NCBI GenBank assembly: GCA_965215215.1
Contig: OZ244043.1
Span: forward strand, 3,596,001 to 3,660,000
DNA from: CALDTK01 sp965215215
Lineage (GTDB): Bacteria > Bacteroidota > Bacteroidia > Chitinophagales > Saprospiraceae
DNA length: 64,000 nt
Direction of reading: 5' to 3'
Shown piece after piece: positions 48,497 to 56,876 of this stretch. Under the pieces are notes generated by a model, which ran no database searches, was not told the origin of the DNA, and worked only from the letters and a program-made list of their open reading frames with translations. Position 1 is the first letter of the stretch. Each line of letters starts with the position of its first letter. A program made the position numbers and the translations under genes.

Positions 48497-49174
48497 ATGA
48501 ATAAACTAATAACAGCGGCGCTTCTCCTCGGAGTAGGTAGCTACACCGCGCAGGCGAGCTGCATCTACGAACAGAGCCTCGAAGGGCAAAACCTCCAGGT
48601 CGGTACCATGCTAACCTGGAGCACGGCCTTCGAGGAGAGTAACTCCCTTTTCATCGTCGAGAAGTCGGACGACGGCGCCAACTTCACGGACATCGGAACG
48701 GTCGAGGCCGCCGGGGAGAGCGCCGAGTTGAAGGCGTACAACTACCTCGACATCATGGCGAACTCGGAGCGCAGCTTCTACCGCCTCAAGCAGATCGATA
48801 CCGACGGTTCGTTCTCGTACACGGAGGTAGTAACCGTGCCGCAGGTCTTCATCAACAACTACATGGTAGCCCGCATGAGCGCCGTTGCGACGCAGGATAT
48901 CTTCGAGCTTACGATCGACTCGACCGTCGACGGCGACATGACCTACACGGTGCGCAACCTGCGTGACGAGGAGGTGCTCAGCGACGAGCTGATGATCGCC
49001 TCCGGCCTCAACGACCTTTCGATCGACCTCTCCGCGCAGGAGGAGGGGATCTACAAGCTGGCCATGAGCATGGGCAACGAAACCGAGGAGCTCGTGATCA
49101 AGCGAGTGACCGACGACATCGCCAAGCGTCCGAACGTAGCTTCGACCAAGCGGCTGAACCGGGGTCGCAACTAG
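48497..49174 (+). CDS. Secreted protein with T9SS-cargo-like domains
   Basis: 225 residues from ATG 48497. A signal peptide (LITAALLLGVGSYTAQAS) is followed by a domain of the type found before sorting signals: MLTWSTAFEESNSLFIVEKS, FTDIGTVEAAGES, SFYRLKQIDTDGSFSYTE. Residues about 125-200 resemble a Por secretion tail (DMTYTVRNLRDEEVLSDELM, GIYKLAMSMGNETEELVIKR), here with an extra basic tail (KRLNRGRN). The mature protein is therefore little more than cargo-tail modules. A strong terminator follows 30 bases later. Confidence 0.78.
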   Translation: MNKLITAALLLGVGSYTAQASCIYEQSLEGQNLQVGTMLTWSTAFEESNSLFIVEKSDDGANFTDIGTVEAAGESAELKAYNYLDIMANSERSFYRLKQIDTDGSFSYTEVVTVPQVFINNYMVARMSAVATQDIFELTIDSTVDGDMTYTVRNLRDEEVLSDELMIASGLNDLSIDLSAQEEGIYKLAMSMGNETEELVIKRVTDDIAKRPNVASTKRLNRGRN

Positions 49175-49201
49175 CGACGCACCGTAAGATCAGGCACGGA
49201 G

Positions 49202-49233
49202 GCCGACTGTACCCACCCGGTACAGTCGGCTTT
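49202..49233 (+). terminator. Rho-independent terminator
   Basis: GCCGACTGTACC and GGTACAGTCGGC form a perfect 12-bp stem around CACCC, followed by TTT. It ends the 59-residue peptide/T9SS cargo operon and lies 7 bases from the end of the convergent tadA gene. Confidence 0.88.
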
Positions 49234-49239
49234 CCTCGT

Positions 49240-49707
49240 TTAGACCAGCCGCCTTTTGCCCTGAAAAAACTGTTGGAGCAAATCGCCGCATTCATCGTGG
49301 AGCACGCCGAACTCGACCTTCGTCCTCGGGTGGAGCATCCGCTTGCCGAAGGTCATGAAACCGCGTTGCTCGTCGGCGGCCCCGTACACGAGCCGGTCGA
49401 GTTGCGCCCAGGCCAGCGCACCGGCGCACATGGCGCAGGGCTCGAGCGTGACGTAGAGCGTGCACTCGTTGAGGTACTTGCCGCCGAGGTAGTTCGTGGC
49501 GCTCGTGAGGGCGATCATCTCGGCGTGCGCGGTAACGTCGTGCAGGCGCTCGGTCTGGTTGTGCCCCTTGGCGATGACGCGCCCGTTGGCCACGACCACG
49601 GCGCCGACGGGGATCTCCTCGGCGAGGGCGGCGGCGCGCGCCTCGCGCAGGGCGAGGCGCATGAAATGATCGTCTCCCAGGAGCGGAGGTGGCGAACTTG
49701 CGGGCAT
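49240..49707 (-). CDS. tadA: tRNA-specific adenosine deaminase
   Basis: Converts A34 of tRNA-Arg(ACG) to inosine. 155 residues from ATG 49707, with a TACCTTTCC element just upstream; a longer reading of the frame is only the shadow of guaB. The zinc deaminase signature is complete: VTAHAEMIALTSA (HAE) and LYVTLEPCAMCAGALAWAQ (PCxxC). FGVLHDECGDLLQQFFQGKR is the usual C-terminal helix region. It diverges from guaB across 72 bases. Confidence 0.96.
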   Translation of the reverse strand: MPASSPPPLLGDDHFMRLALREARAAALAEEIPVGAVVVANGRVIAKGHNQTERLHDVTAHAEMIALTSATNYLGGKYLNECTLYVTLEPCAMCAGALAWAQLDRLVYGAADEQRGFMTFGKRMLHPRTKVEFGVLHDECGDLLQQFFQGKRRLV

Positions 49708-49768
49708 CGGTGGAAAGGTACCGCGAAAAACGGGGGGCACCGGATTCGGCAGCCCAGCTAGGGGGCCG

Positions 49769-49776
49769 TAACTTTG
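49769..49776 (+). promoter_or_regulatory. -7 element of guaB
   Basis: Canonical TAACTTTG, three bases before the ATG at 49780. Confidence 0.65.
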
Positions 49777-49779
49777 CGC

Positions 49780-51306
49780 ATGGAAAACGCTCAGCCTACC
49801 CTCACAGAATCGAATACGCGCGCTAGTAACGGGCAGCTCTCGAGGGATAAGTTCTCCTACGAAGGGTTCACGTTCGACGACGTGCTGCTGCTGCCCGACT
49901 ACTCGGAGGTGCTGCCGCGCGAGGTAGATCTGTCCACTCAGTTCACCCGCGGGCTGAGGCTCAACGTACCCATCGTGTCGGCGGCGATGGATACCGTGAC
50001 CGAGCAGGGCCTCGCCATCGCCATCGCCCGTCAGGGGGGCATCGGGGTGATTCACAAAAACATGACGATCGCCCAGCAGGCCGAACAGGTCCGAGGCGTC
50101 AAGCGCTCCGAGAGCGGGATGATCATCGACCCGGTTACGCTCGGGGTGGATTCCAAGGTGGGCGACGCGCTGGCGCTCATGCAGCGCTACAAGATCGGCG
50201 GTATCCCGATCGTGAGCGACGACAACCGCCTGGTCGGGATCCTCACCAACCGCGACCTGCGCTTCGAGCGCGCCGTCGACCGGCCGGTGAGCGATATTAT
50301 GACCTCTCGAAACCTGGTCACCGCTCCGGTCGGTACCACCCTGGAGCAAGCCCGCGACATGCTCCAGCAGGAGAAGATCGAGAAGCTGCCGGTGGTCGAC
50401 GATCACGGGAAGCTGGCCGGCCTGATCACCTACAAGGACATCATGAAGGTCCAGAACTTCCCCCACGCGTGCAAGGACGGTTACGGCCGACTCGTCGTGG
50501 CGGCCGCGGTCGGTGTAACGCAGGACATCATGGAGCGCGTGGCCGCCCTGGTGGAGGTGCAGGTGGACGCCATCTGCATAGACACGGCGCACGGCCATTC
50601 GCGGGGCGTGCTCGATACGGTACGGCGGGTTAAAACGAGCTACCCGGAATTACAGATCGTCGGCGGTAACGTGGCCACGGGGGCCGGCGCACGCGCGCTG
50701 GTGGAGGCGGGTGTCGATGGGGTGAAGGTGGGCGTGGGGCCCGGGTCGATCTGCACGACGCGCGTGGTCGCCGGCGTCGGGGTACCGCAGCTGTCGGCCA
50801 TCCACGAGTGCGCCTCGGCGCTGCACGGTACCGGCGTGCCGCTCGTCGCCGACGGGGGCATCCGCTACTCGGGCGACATCGTGAAGGCCTTTGCCGCCGG
50901 CGCGGACACGGTGATGGCCGGCAGTCTCTTCGCGGGCGTGGAGGAGGCCCCGGGCGAAACGATCCTCATGGGAGGTCGAAAATTTAAGGTCTACCGCGGC
51001 ATGGGTTCGTTGGGTGCGATGGCGATCGGCAGCAAGGACCGCTACTTCCAGGACGTGGAGGACGACATCAAGAAGCTCGTGCCCGAGGGCATCGAGGGCC
51101 GCGTTCCTTTCAAGGGCGACCTGGGCGAAGTCATGATCCAGTACCTCGGCGGCCTCCGGGCCGGGATGGGCTACTGTGGCGCGGGCACCATCGAAGCGCT
51201 CAAGCGGGCCAAATTCGTCCGTATATCCGGCGCCGGCATGGCCGAGAGTCACCCGCACAACGTCACCATCACCAAGGAGGCACCCAACTATTCGGCGCGC
51301 GGGTGA
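49780..51306 (+). CDS. guaB: Inosine-5'-monophosphate dehydrogenase
   Basis: Oxidises IMP to XMP, the committing step to GMP. 508 residues from ATG 49780, four bases after a canonical TAACTTTG. The N terminus (FTFDDVLLLPDYSEVLPR) is typical. Two CBS domains (about 110-225; KIGGIPIVSDDNRLVGILTN, 20 residues) interrupt the barrel. Catalytic Cys lies in GPGSICTTRVVAGVGVPQ, and the mobile flap in SLGAMAIGSKDRYFQ. The stop overlaps the GTG of the mpg gene (GTGA). Confidence 0.97.
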   Translation: MENAQPTLTESNTRASNGQLSRDKFSYEGFTFDDVLLLPDYSEVLPREVDLSTQFTRGLRLNVPIVSAAMDTVTEQGLAIAIARQGGIGVIHKNMTIAQQAEQVRGVKRSESGMIIDPVTLGVDSKVGDALALMQRYKIGGIPIVSDDNRLVGILTNRDLRFERAVDRPVSDIMTSRNLVTAPVGTTLEQARDMLQQEKIEKLPVVDDHGKLAGLITYKDIMKVQNFPHACKDGYGRLVVAAAVGVTQDIMERVAALVEVQVDAICIDTAHGHSRGVLDTVRRVKTSYPELQIVGGNVATGAGARALVEAGVDGVKVGVGPGSICTTRVVAGVGVPQLSAIHECASALHGTGVPLVADGGIRYSGDIVKAFAAGADTVMAGSLFAGVEEAPGETILMGGRKFKVYRGMGSLGAMAIGSKDRYFQDVEDDIKKLVPEGIEGRVPFKGDLGEVMIQYLGGLRAGMGYCGAGTIEALKRAKFVRISGAGMAESHPHNVTITKEAPNYSARG

Positions 51307-51920
51307 GCGAATCGCGACCGGTTACGCGGGCGGACTTAGCGCATTTGGACGTAGTCGGGCAGGCGCGGGGTTTGCTCGGGTGCGTGGTGACCTCCGAGAT
51401 CGACGGCGCGCTCACCGCCGGTCGGATCGTGGAAACGGAGGCCTACCGCGGCCGCGACGACCGTGCCTCCCACGCGTACCCCCTGAAACGTACGCCCCGT
51501 ACGGAGGTATTCTTCGGTCCGCCGGGCCACGCCTACGTGTACCTCTGCTACGGCATCCACTCGATGCTCAACGTGATCGTGGGCCCGGAGCAGGAGCCGA
51601 ACGCCGTCCTGATTCGAGCCGTAGCCCCCGCGCGCGGCGTCGAGCTCATGCTCGCTCGCCGCAAGCTCGGCCGGCCCGTGCGGAGGCTGAGCGGCGGCCC
51701 CGGTCTGGTGTGCGCCGCCCTCGGCATCACGCGCAGCCAAAATGCGGTCGACCTCTTCGATCCGGCGAGTCCGGTGCGCCTCTCCGGCACCTTCGGAAGC
51801 CTTGCGGCAAAACGGATCACGGTCGGTCCGCGGGTGGGGATCGACTACGCCGGAGCCTGTGCGGCGCGGCCCTGGCGTTTTCGCGAAAGCGGCAGTGCGT
51901 ACACCTCTCCGGCCAAGTGA
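51303..51920 (+). CDS. mpg: 3-methyladenine DNA glycosylase (AAG/MPG family)
   Basis: Removes alkylated purines from DNA. 205 residues from GTG 51303. AAG family motifs: RIVETEAYRGRDDRASHAY (seen as IVETEAYRGRDDRASHA, with the catalytic Glu), GPPGHAYVYLCYGIHSMLNV (20 residues), and LSGGPGLVCAALGIT. The fold differs from AlkA/Tag types. Coupling to guaB through GTGA is odd in function but clear in sequence. The gene ends with a perfect-symmetry relative (GTTTTCGCGAAAGC, 51877) of the interspersed repeat. Confidence 0.93.
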   Translation: MSESRPVTRADLAHLDVVGQARGLLGCVVTSEIDGALTAGRIVETEAYRGRDDRASHAYPLKRTPRTEVFFGPPGHAYVYLCYGIHSMLNVIVGPEQEPNAVLIRAVAPARGVELMLARRKLGRPVRRLSGGPGLVCAALGITRSQNAVDLFDPASPVRLSGTFGSLAAKRITVGPRVGIDYAGACAARPWRFRESGSAYTSPAK

Positions 51921-51981
51921 AGACAGACACGGTGACCGGTTTGCAAACTATTCGGGGTAGACTTACGGTTAGCCCTGAGGT

Positions 51982-53265
51982 ATGAAGTGGATGTTGACGG
52001 CCCTCGTGGCTATGTGGGGCGCGGTGTTGCCCGCCCAACTGCCTGGCGAGCCGGCGGTTGCAGGTAGTACCCTCGGGGTGGGAGAGGTCTTGGACACGGC
52101 CCTCGGTTCCATCCAATTCCACGTGCGGGGCATCGAGCTGTCGGAGCCGATCGTAGAGCTGGGCAGCGGCAACCAGTTAGAACTGACCTTCGACGCACTC
52201 GGCGACGGGGTGCGCGAATTTCGCTACGACCTAACGCACTGCGACGCGAATTGGGAGCAATCGCAACTCAGTGAGATCGAGTACCTGCGCGACTATACGG
52301 AGGGCGACATCCTGGACTACGACCTCGCCTTCAACACGGTAACCTCCTACACGCGCTTTACGCTGCTGCTGCCCAACCAGTACGTGGCGTGGACGAAGAG
52401 CGGCAACTACGTCCTGAACGTGTACGATCAGGAGACCGACGAGCTCGTGTTCCGGCAGCGCTTCCTGGTGGTGGAGCCGCTGATTACGCTGCAAACGCGT
52501 GCGGTGCGCCCGGCGGCCGCGCGGAAGGACCGGACGAACCAAGAGTTCGACGTCGCGATGAGCCTGGGCGACGTGATCCTGGAAAACCCACGTCGTACGC
52601 TCTCGCTAACGGTCGTTCAGAACGGCGATTGGCGCACGGCGCTGTACTCCATTCCGCCGCGCTTCGAGCGGGGGGAGCAGTTGATGTGGGATTATCAGGA
52701 CCTGATCAGCTTTCCGGCCATGCGGGAGTGGCGCTCCCTGGAGCTGCGAACGATCGAGTCGGCCGGCGGCAAAGTGGAGGAGATCGCCCGCGACGGAAAG
52801 GAGTTTAGCGTGTACCTCTTCCCCGATCTGTCGCGCGAGAACGCAAACGAGGAGACGCGCATCGATCTGAACGGCAGGTTCGTGATCGGAGACTTCGACA
52901 ACCGCTTCGATCTGCAGGCCGAGTACGTGAACGCGGTCTTCGCCCTGAAGATGCCGCGCGACGAGAGTCTGGAGCCCCTGTACCTCTACGGCGCACTCAC
53001 GAATTACGCGCTGGACGAAGCCAATCGCGGCGTCTGGAATTCGCTCAACAACACCTACACGTTCCGAACGCGGATCAAGCAGGGCTTTTACAGCTACGCG
53101 TACGTAACCGCTCGACCCGGGGAGCCCACGCCGGACTGGACGCGTACGGAGGGCAATACGTTTCAGGCGGAGAACGAGTACCGCTTCCTGCTGTACTACC
53201 GGCCGTACGGTGAGCGCTACGACCGGTTGATCGGGTCGCAGTACCTGCAGACGAACCGCCGGTAG
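51982..53265 (+). CDS. Type IX secretion system plug protein (DUF5103)
   Basis: 427 residues with a signal peptide (TALVAMWGAVLPAQ). Matches DUF5103: IQFHVRGIELSEPIVELGSG early, FRYDLTHCDANWEQSQLSEIEYL (seen as YDLTHCDANWEQSQLSEIEY), DYDLAFNTVTSYTRFTLLLP (20 residues), and a C terminus with YRFLLYYRPYGERYDRLIG. In the T9SS translocon, Plug closes one side of the SprA pore. With the CHU_C and Por-like cargos in this window it shows a working T9SS. No other translocon genes adjoin it. Confidence 0.9.
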   Translation: MKWMLTALVAMWGAVLPAQLPGEPAVAGSTLGVGEVLDTALGSIQFHVRGIELSEPIVELGSGNQLELTFDALGDGVREFRYDLTHCDANWEQSQLSEIEYLRDYTEGDILDYDLAFNTVTSYTRFTLLLPNQYVAWTKSGNYVLNVYDQETDELVFRQRFLVVEPLITLQTRAVRPAAARKDRTNQEFDVAMSLGDVILENPRRTLSLTVVQNGDWRTALYSIPPRFERGEQLMWDYQDLISFPAMREWRSLELRTIESAGGKVEEIARDGKEFSVYLFPDLSRENANEETRIDLNGRFVIGDFDNRFDLQAEYVNAVFALKMPRDESLEPLYLYGALTNYALDEANRGVWNSLNNTYTFRTRIKQGFYSYAYVTARPGEPTPDWTRTEGNTFQAENEYRFLLYYRPYGERYDRLIGSQYLQTNRR

Positions 53266-53338
53266 CGTTTCTCGGCGACGTTCGTCTGACGAAACTCGGG
53301 GTTTGTCCAAGTGGCCCGGTGGGATCGCGGCGGGGGTT

Positions 53339-53357
53339 CACCTTTGGTGCAAAGGTG
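53339..53357 (+). promoter_or_regulatory. Perfect inverted repeat before tolC
   Basis: CACCTTTG-GTG-CAAAGGTG, 8-bp arms with no mismatch, ends 6 bases before the ATG at 53364 and overlaps the TTTG of a -7-like element. It could be a repressor operator or a hairpin covering the start codon. Confidence 0.6.
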
Positions 53358-53363
53358 CTTTTG

Positions 53364-54788
53364 ATGCTACGGTTTGTTCTCTTTGCTTTCGCTTTTTGGC
53401 TATCGTCTTCGCTAGCGGCTGCGCAAGCACTATCGCTCGAACAGGCGGTCGATTTGGCCGTTTCGCGAAGCTTGGTAGTCGAGGGCGGAGAGTTGGATCA
53501 GCGGCTTGCGCAGTCGCAGTTAGTAGCTTCGCAACTCGCCAGGGTTCCGAGTCTAAACGGTAACGCTACGGCGGGGTATCAATTTGGACTTAACCCCGAT
53601 CCTACGACCAATACGCTCATCCAGCAGACCATTGGTTTCAACAGTTACAGCCTCGATGCGGGTCTACAACTTTTCGGAGGAGGCCAGATCAAAAACACTA
53701 TCAATCAGGCGCGTACGCGAATTGCCGCGTCTGAGGCCAGTTTAGCTAACCTAACTCAACAGGTGTCGCTCGACGTTGCTCAGGCATACCTCCAGGTACT
53801 GCTTTCGGAGGATGAATTACGCAGTGGATTGAGCCAACTACAAGATGCGCAGCAAGCACTGGACCGCGTAGACGCCCGCATTCGGGTCGGTAGCGCGGCA
53901 TCGGCGGATCGATACCCTTTGGATTCCGAATTAGCGAGACAGCAACAGGTCGTAACAATGGCCCGGAATACGGTGAGTTTGAATTATTTAACTCTCCGTC
54001 AACTGCTCCGACTAGACAGTAGCGAGACCTTGGAACTGACCCGATTAGACAGTATCTCAGAAATTGAAGTCAGTCTACCGACCATCTCCGGTGACAACAT
54101 TTACCGCAAAGCTCTACAAAATCAGCCTTCGATTAAAGCGGCACAACTAAACGAGGAAGTTGCTCAGCAGGAAATCAACATTGCTAAATCGGCCTACTAT
54201 CCGACGCTGAGGGCCTTTGGGCAGCTGAATACACGTTATAGTTCGCAAGCTAAAACATTCCAAACTGGCGAGGGACTCGTGGACATGGATCAGGAGGTCA
54301 GGATTAATGGGGAGTCGGTAACCATAACCACCTCCCAGCCTTCAATTACCGAAGTACCACTCGGGTTCAGTGACCAGCTTCAGCAGTTTTTCGGGCAGTC
54401 TGTTGGGGTACAGCTTACTGTACCGTTCTTTAATAATGGTCAAACGAGGGCACGAGTCCAAAACGCTACGATCCAGTACCAACGAGCATCCGTCCAAACC
54501 GAGCAGGCGAAACTTCAGCTCGAAATAGATGTCCAGCAAGCTTACCAGGCGGCCGTATCCGCGCGTGATCAGGTAACCGCCGCAGACCGGGCTTTCGTTG
54601 CCGCCGATGCTACGTATAACGCGGCTGTGAGAAGGTTAGAAGTCGGAGCTGGCTCCAGCTATGAGGTAAGCAATAGCCAAGTGTTGAGGGAGCAGGCGTC
54701 AATATCACTACTTCGAGCACGATACCAATATCTCTTTAACGCGAAGGTCGTAGAATTCTACCTCGGTAAGCCGCTTAGCTTAAACTAG
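53364..54788 (+). CDS. TolC-family outer-membrane efflux protein
   Basis: 474 residues from ATG 53364 with a signal peptide (FVLFAFAFWLSSSLAAAQ). Two tandem OEP repeats are seen as long helices separated by strands: LSLEQAVDLAVSRSLVVEGG, then ASLANLTQQVSLDVAQAYLQ (20 residues), and the second half with LGFSDQLQQFFGQSVGVQLT and VQTEQAKLQLEIDVQQAYQA (20 residues). The gene is clearly richer in A and T, with different codon choices, than almost all others here, possibly a sign of transfer. It is followed by an HlyD adaptor, but no inner-membrane pump. Confidence 0.9.
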   Translation: MLRFVLFAFAFWLSSSLAAAQALSLEQAVDLAVSRSLVVEGGELDQRLAQSQLVASQLARVPSLNGNATAGYQFGLNPDPTTNTLIQQTIGFNSYSLDAGLQLFGGGQIKNTINQARTRIAASEASLANLTQQVSLDVAQAYLQVLLSEDELRSGLSQLQDAQQALDRVDARIRVGSAASADRYPLDSELARQQQVVTMARNTVSLNYLTLRQLLRLDSSETLELTRLDSISEIEVSLPTISGDNIYRKALQNQPSIKAAQLNEEVAQQEINIAKSAYYPTLRAFGQLNTRYSSQAKTFQTGEGLVDMDQEVRINGESVTITTSQPSITEVPLGFSDQLQQFFGQSVGVQLTVPFFNNGQTRARVQNATIQYQRASVQTEQAKLQLEIDVQQAYQAAVSARDQVTAADRAFVAADATYNAAVRRLEVGAGSSYEVSNSQVLREQASISLLRARYQYLFNAKVVEFYLGKPLSLN

Positions 54789-54829
54789 TCGGGCACTCTT
54801 CGTGTAATCACTCCTTATCCAATTTAATC

Positions 54830-56248
54830 GTGACTAAAAAAGCAAAACGTAACCTCTGGATCGGAGTATCCCTAGTCGTAATCACCGCGCTGATTGCCTG
54901 GACGGTGATCAACGGTCGGAACAAGCAAAAAGGCGTAGCGGTCCAGATAGAGGAAGCGGCCACGCGTCGTATCGAAGAGCGCGTGAGCGCCTCCGGAAGA
55001 ATTTTTCCAGTGATCGAAGTCGCGATCTCCAGCGATGTATCCGGAGAGATTATAGAACTGCTCGTTAAAGAGGGGGATAGCGTCAAGCTCGGACAGGTGT
55101 TGGCTCGCATCGATCCGGACGCTTACCAGTCGCAAGTATCGAGCGGTCAAGCGCAAACCAACGTACAACGGGCCAGTGTCGCCACGGCCAAAGCTGCGGT
55201 TCTGCAAGCGGACGCCGACCGAAAGTCGGCCGGCGTCGAGCGGGATAACGCAAAGCAGTCCGCCGAGCGTACGCGTCAGTTGGTCGAGGAAGGGATCTTG
55301 AGCGAAGCGGAGCTACAGACGGCCGAGAGCGCATTGGCGACCGCCGAGGCGTCTTTGGAGTCCGCCGAAGCGCGCTACCAATCCTCCGTGGAAAGCGTCA
55401 AAGGAGCCGAGTACGGCGTGCAGAATGCGGAGGCCCTACTGAACGTACAGCGGACTTCCTTGAATCGCACCAACGTCATCGCCCCGATGACGGGCGTAGT
55501 CAGCCTGCTCAGCGTTGAGCAGGGCGAGCGTGTGGTCGGTACCGCGCAGATGACCGGTACCGAGATGATGCGCCTCGCCGACCTGAGCCAAATGGAGGTC
55601 GAAGTGGAGGTAAGCGAGAACGATATCCCCCGGGTAGACGTGGGCGACCCCGTCGACGTCGAAGTCGACGCCTACCTCGATCGCACCTTCGCGGGCAAGG
55701 TGACCGAGATCTCGAACAGCGCCAACAACTTACTGTCCGCCACCGGCACGCGCACGTTGACCACCGATCAGGTGACCAACTTCGTGGTCACCGTCGGCAT
55801 CGATGCCGCCAGCTACGCCGATCTCGTGAGCGAGCGGCGGCCGTACCCGTTCCGACCGGGCATGTCGGCCGCGGTCGAGGTGCTCACGAGCGTGGAGGCC
55901 GAAGCGCTCTCGGTGCCGATCGCCGCGGTTACCGCCCGCGAGAAGGAGGGTCGCTCGAACGCGCCGAGAGCCAAGCAGGTAGCCAACGACTCGGAGGCGG
56001 AGCGCAACGAGGACGATCTCGAGGAACTCGTTTGGGTGGTTACCGCGGCGGATACCGTAGCCCGCCGCCCCGTGAAGACGGGGATTCAGGATCGCGACTA
56101 CATCATGGTTACGAGTGGACTGAAAGCCGGGGAGCGCCTGGTTGCCGGACCGTACTCCGCCATCTCGCGCAGGCTAAAGTCCGGGGACGAGGTGTACCAA
56201 GAAGATGCGTCCGACGACGCCGAAGAAAGCGATGATACAGACGACTAA
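54830..56248 (+). CDS. HlyD/MacA-like periplasmic adaptor protein
   Basis: 472 residues from GTG 54830. An N-terminal membrane anchor (NLWIGVSLVVITALIAWTVI, 20 residues) precedes a biotinyl-lipoyl hairpin: VAISSDVSGEIIELLVKEGD, a long coiled coil (about 95-200), NRTNVIAPMTGVVSLLSVEQG (seen as VIAPMTGVVSLLSVEQGE), then beta-barrel and membrane-proximal domains. The tail is acidic (DASDDAEESDDTDD). It bridges TolC to an inner-membrane transporter (usually MacB-type ABC), which is not in this window. The base composition rises back to the local norm along the gene. Confidence 0.92.
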   Translation: MTKKAKRNLWIGVSLVVITALIAWTVINGRNKQKGVAVQIEEAATRRIEERVSASGRIFPVIEVAISSDVSGEIIELLVKEGDSVKLGQVLARIDPDAYQSQVSSGQAQTNVQRASVATAKAAVLQADADRKSAGVERDNAKQSAERTRQLVEEGILSEAELQTAESALATAEASLESAEARYQSSVESVKGAEYGVQNAEALLNVQRTSLNRTNVIAPMTGVVSLLSVEQGERVVGTAQMTGTEMMRLADLSQMEVEVEVSENDIPRVDVGDPVDVEVDAYLDRTFAGKVTEISNSANNLLSATGTRTLTTDQVTNFVVTVGIDAASYADLVSERRPYPFRPGMSAAVEVLTSVEAEALSVPIAAVTAREKEGRSNAPRAKQVANDSEAERNEDDLEELVWVVTAADTVARRPVKTGIQDRDYIMVTSGLKAGERLVAGPYSAISRRLKSGDEVYQEDASDDAEESDDTDD

Positions 56249-56852
56249 CGCGGTCGTCGCCATTATGGCGAGGCGCGCCGAGCTCGGCGAAGGCAAAACG
56301 CGCCTGGCTAGTACGCTGGGGGCGGGCGCTACGCTGGAGGCCTACCGCCGGCTCATCGCTCGCACCGCCGAGACCGCCGTCGCCGCCCGGCTGCCCGCCA
56401 CCGTTTACTTCGAGCCCGAGCCGGGCGATTTCGAGGTCTGGACGCCCGAGTTCTTCGCCTACGACGTGCAACCGCGCAGCGCTTCGCTCGGCGCGCGTAT
56501 CGAAGGGGTGCTACGGGCAGTTTTAGCGCAAGCGGAACCGGACTGCGTGGGCGCCATCGTGGTCGGTACGGACTGCCCGTACCTGGAGGCAAGTCACCTC
56601 ACGGAGGCCGCACGCTTGCTGGAACACCACGAGATGGTGCTCGGGCCCGCCCGCGACGGCGGTTACTACTTGTTGGGTGTGCGAGCCCCCAACCCGGCCC
56701 TCTTCGAGGGCATCGACTGGAGTACCGAACGCGTGGCTGAACAAACCCTGGCCGCCGCCGCATCCCTTAACTGGTCGGTCGCCCAACTCGAAACCTTGGA
56801 AGATGTCGACACCGAATCGGAATGGAGGCGATACCTCCGAACTCTCACCTAA
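56232..56852 (+). CDS. DUF2064 family glycosyltransferase-like protein
   Basis: 206 residues from ATG 56232, overlapping the end of the HlyD gene by 17 bases. Matches the TIGR04282/DUF2064 family: VVAIMARRAELGEGKTRLAS (20 residues; the K-T-R-L pattern of nucleotidyl/glycosyl-transferase folds), GAIVVGTDCPYLEASHL (GTDCP with the metal-site Asp), and LGPARDGGYYLLGVRAPNPALFEGIDWST (seen as GPARDGGYYLLGV and LFEGIDWST). The acceptor and donor are unknown. Confidence 0.88.
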   Translation: MIQTTNAVVAIMARRAELGEGKTRLASTLGAGATLEAYRRLIARTAETAVAARLPATVYFEPEPGDFEVWTPEFFAYDVQPRSASLGARIEGVLRAVLAQAEPDCVGAIVVGTDCPYLEASHLTEAARLLEHHEMVLGPARDGGYYLLGVRAPNPALFEGIDWSTERVAEQTLAAAASLNWSVAQLETLEDVDTESEWRRYLRTLT

Positions 56853-56876
56853 CTACCTTCCCCCCAAACTAAGCTC

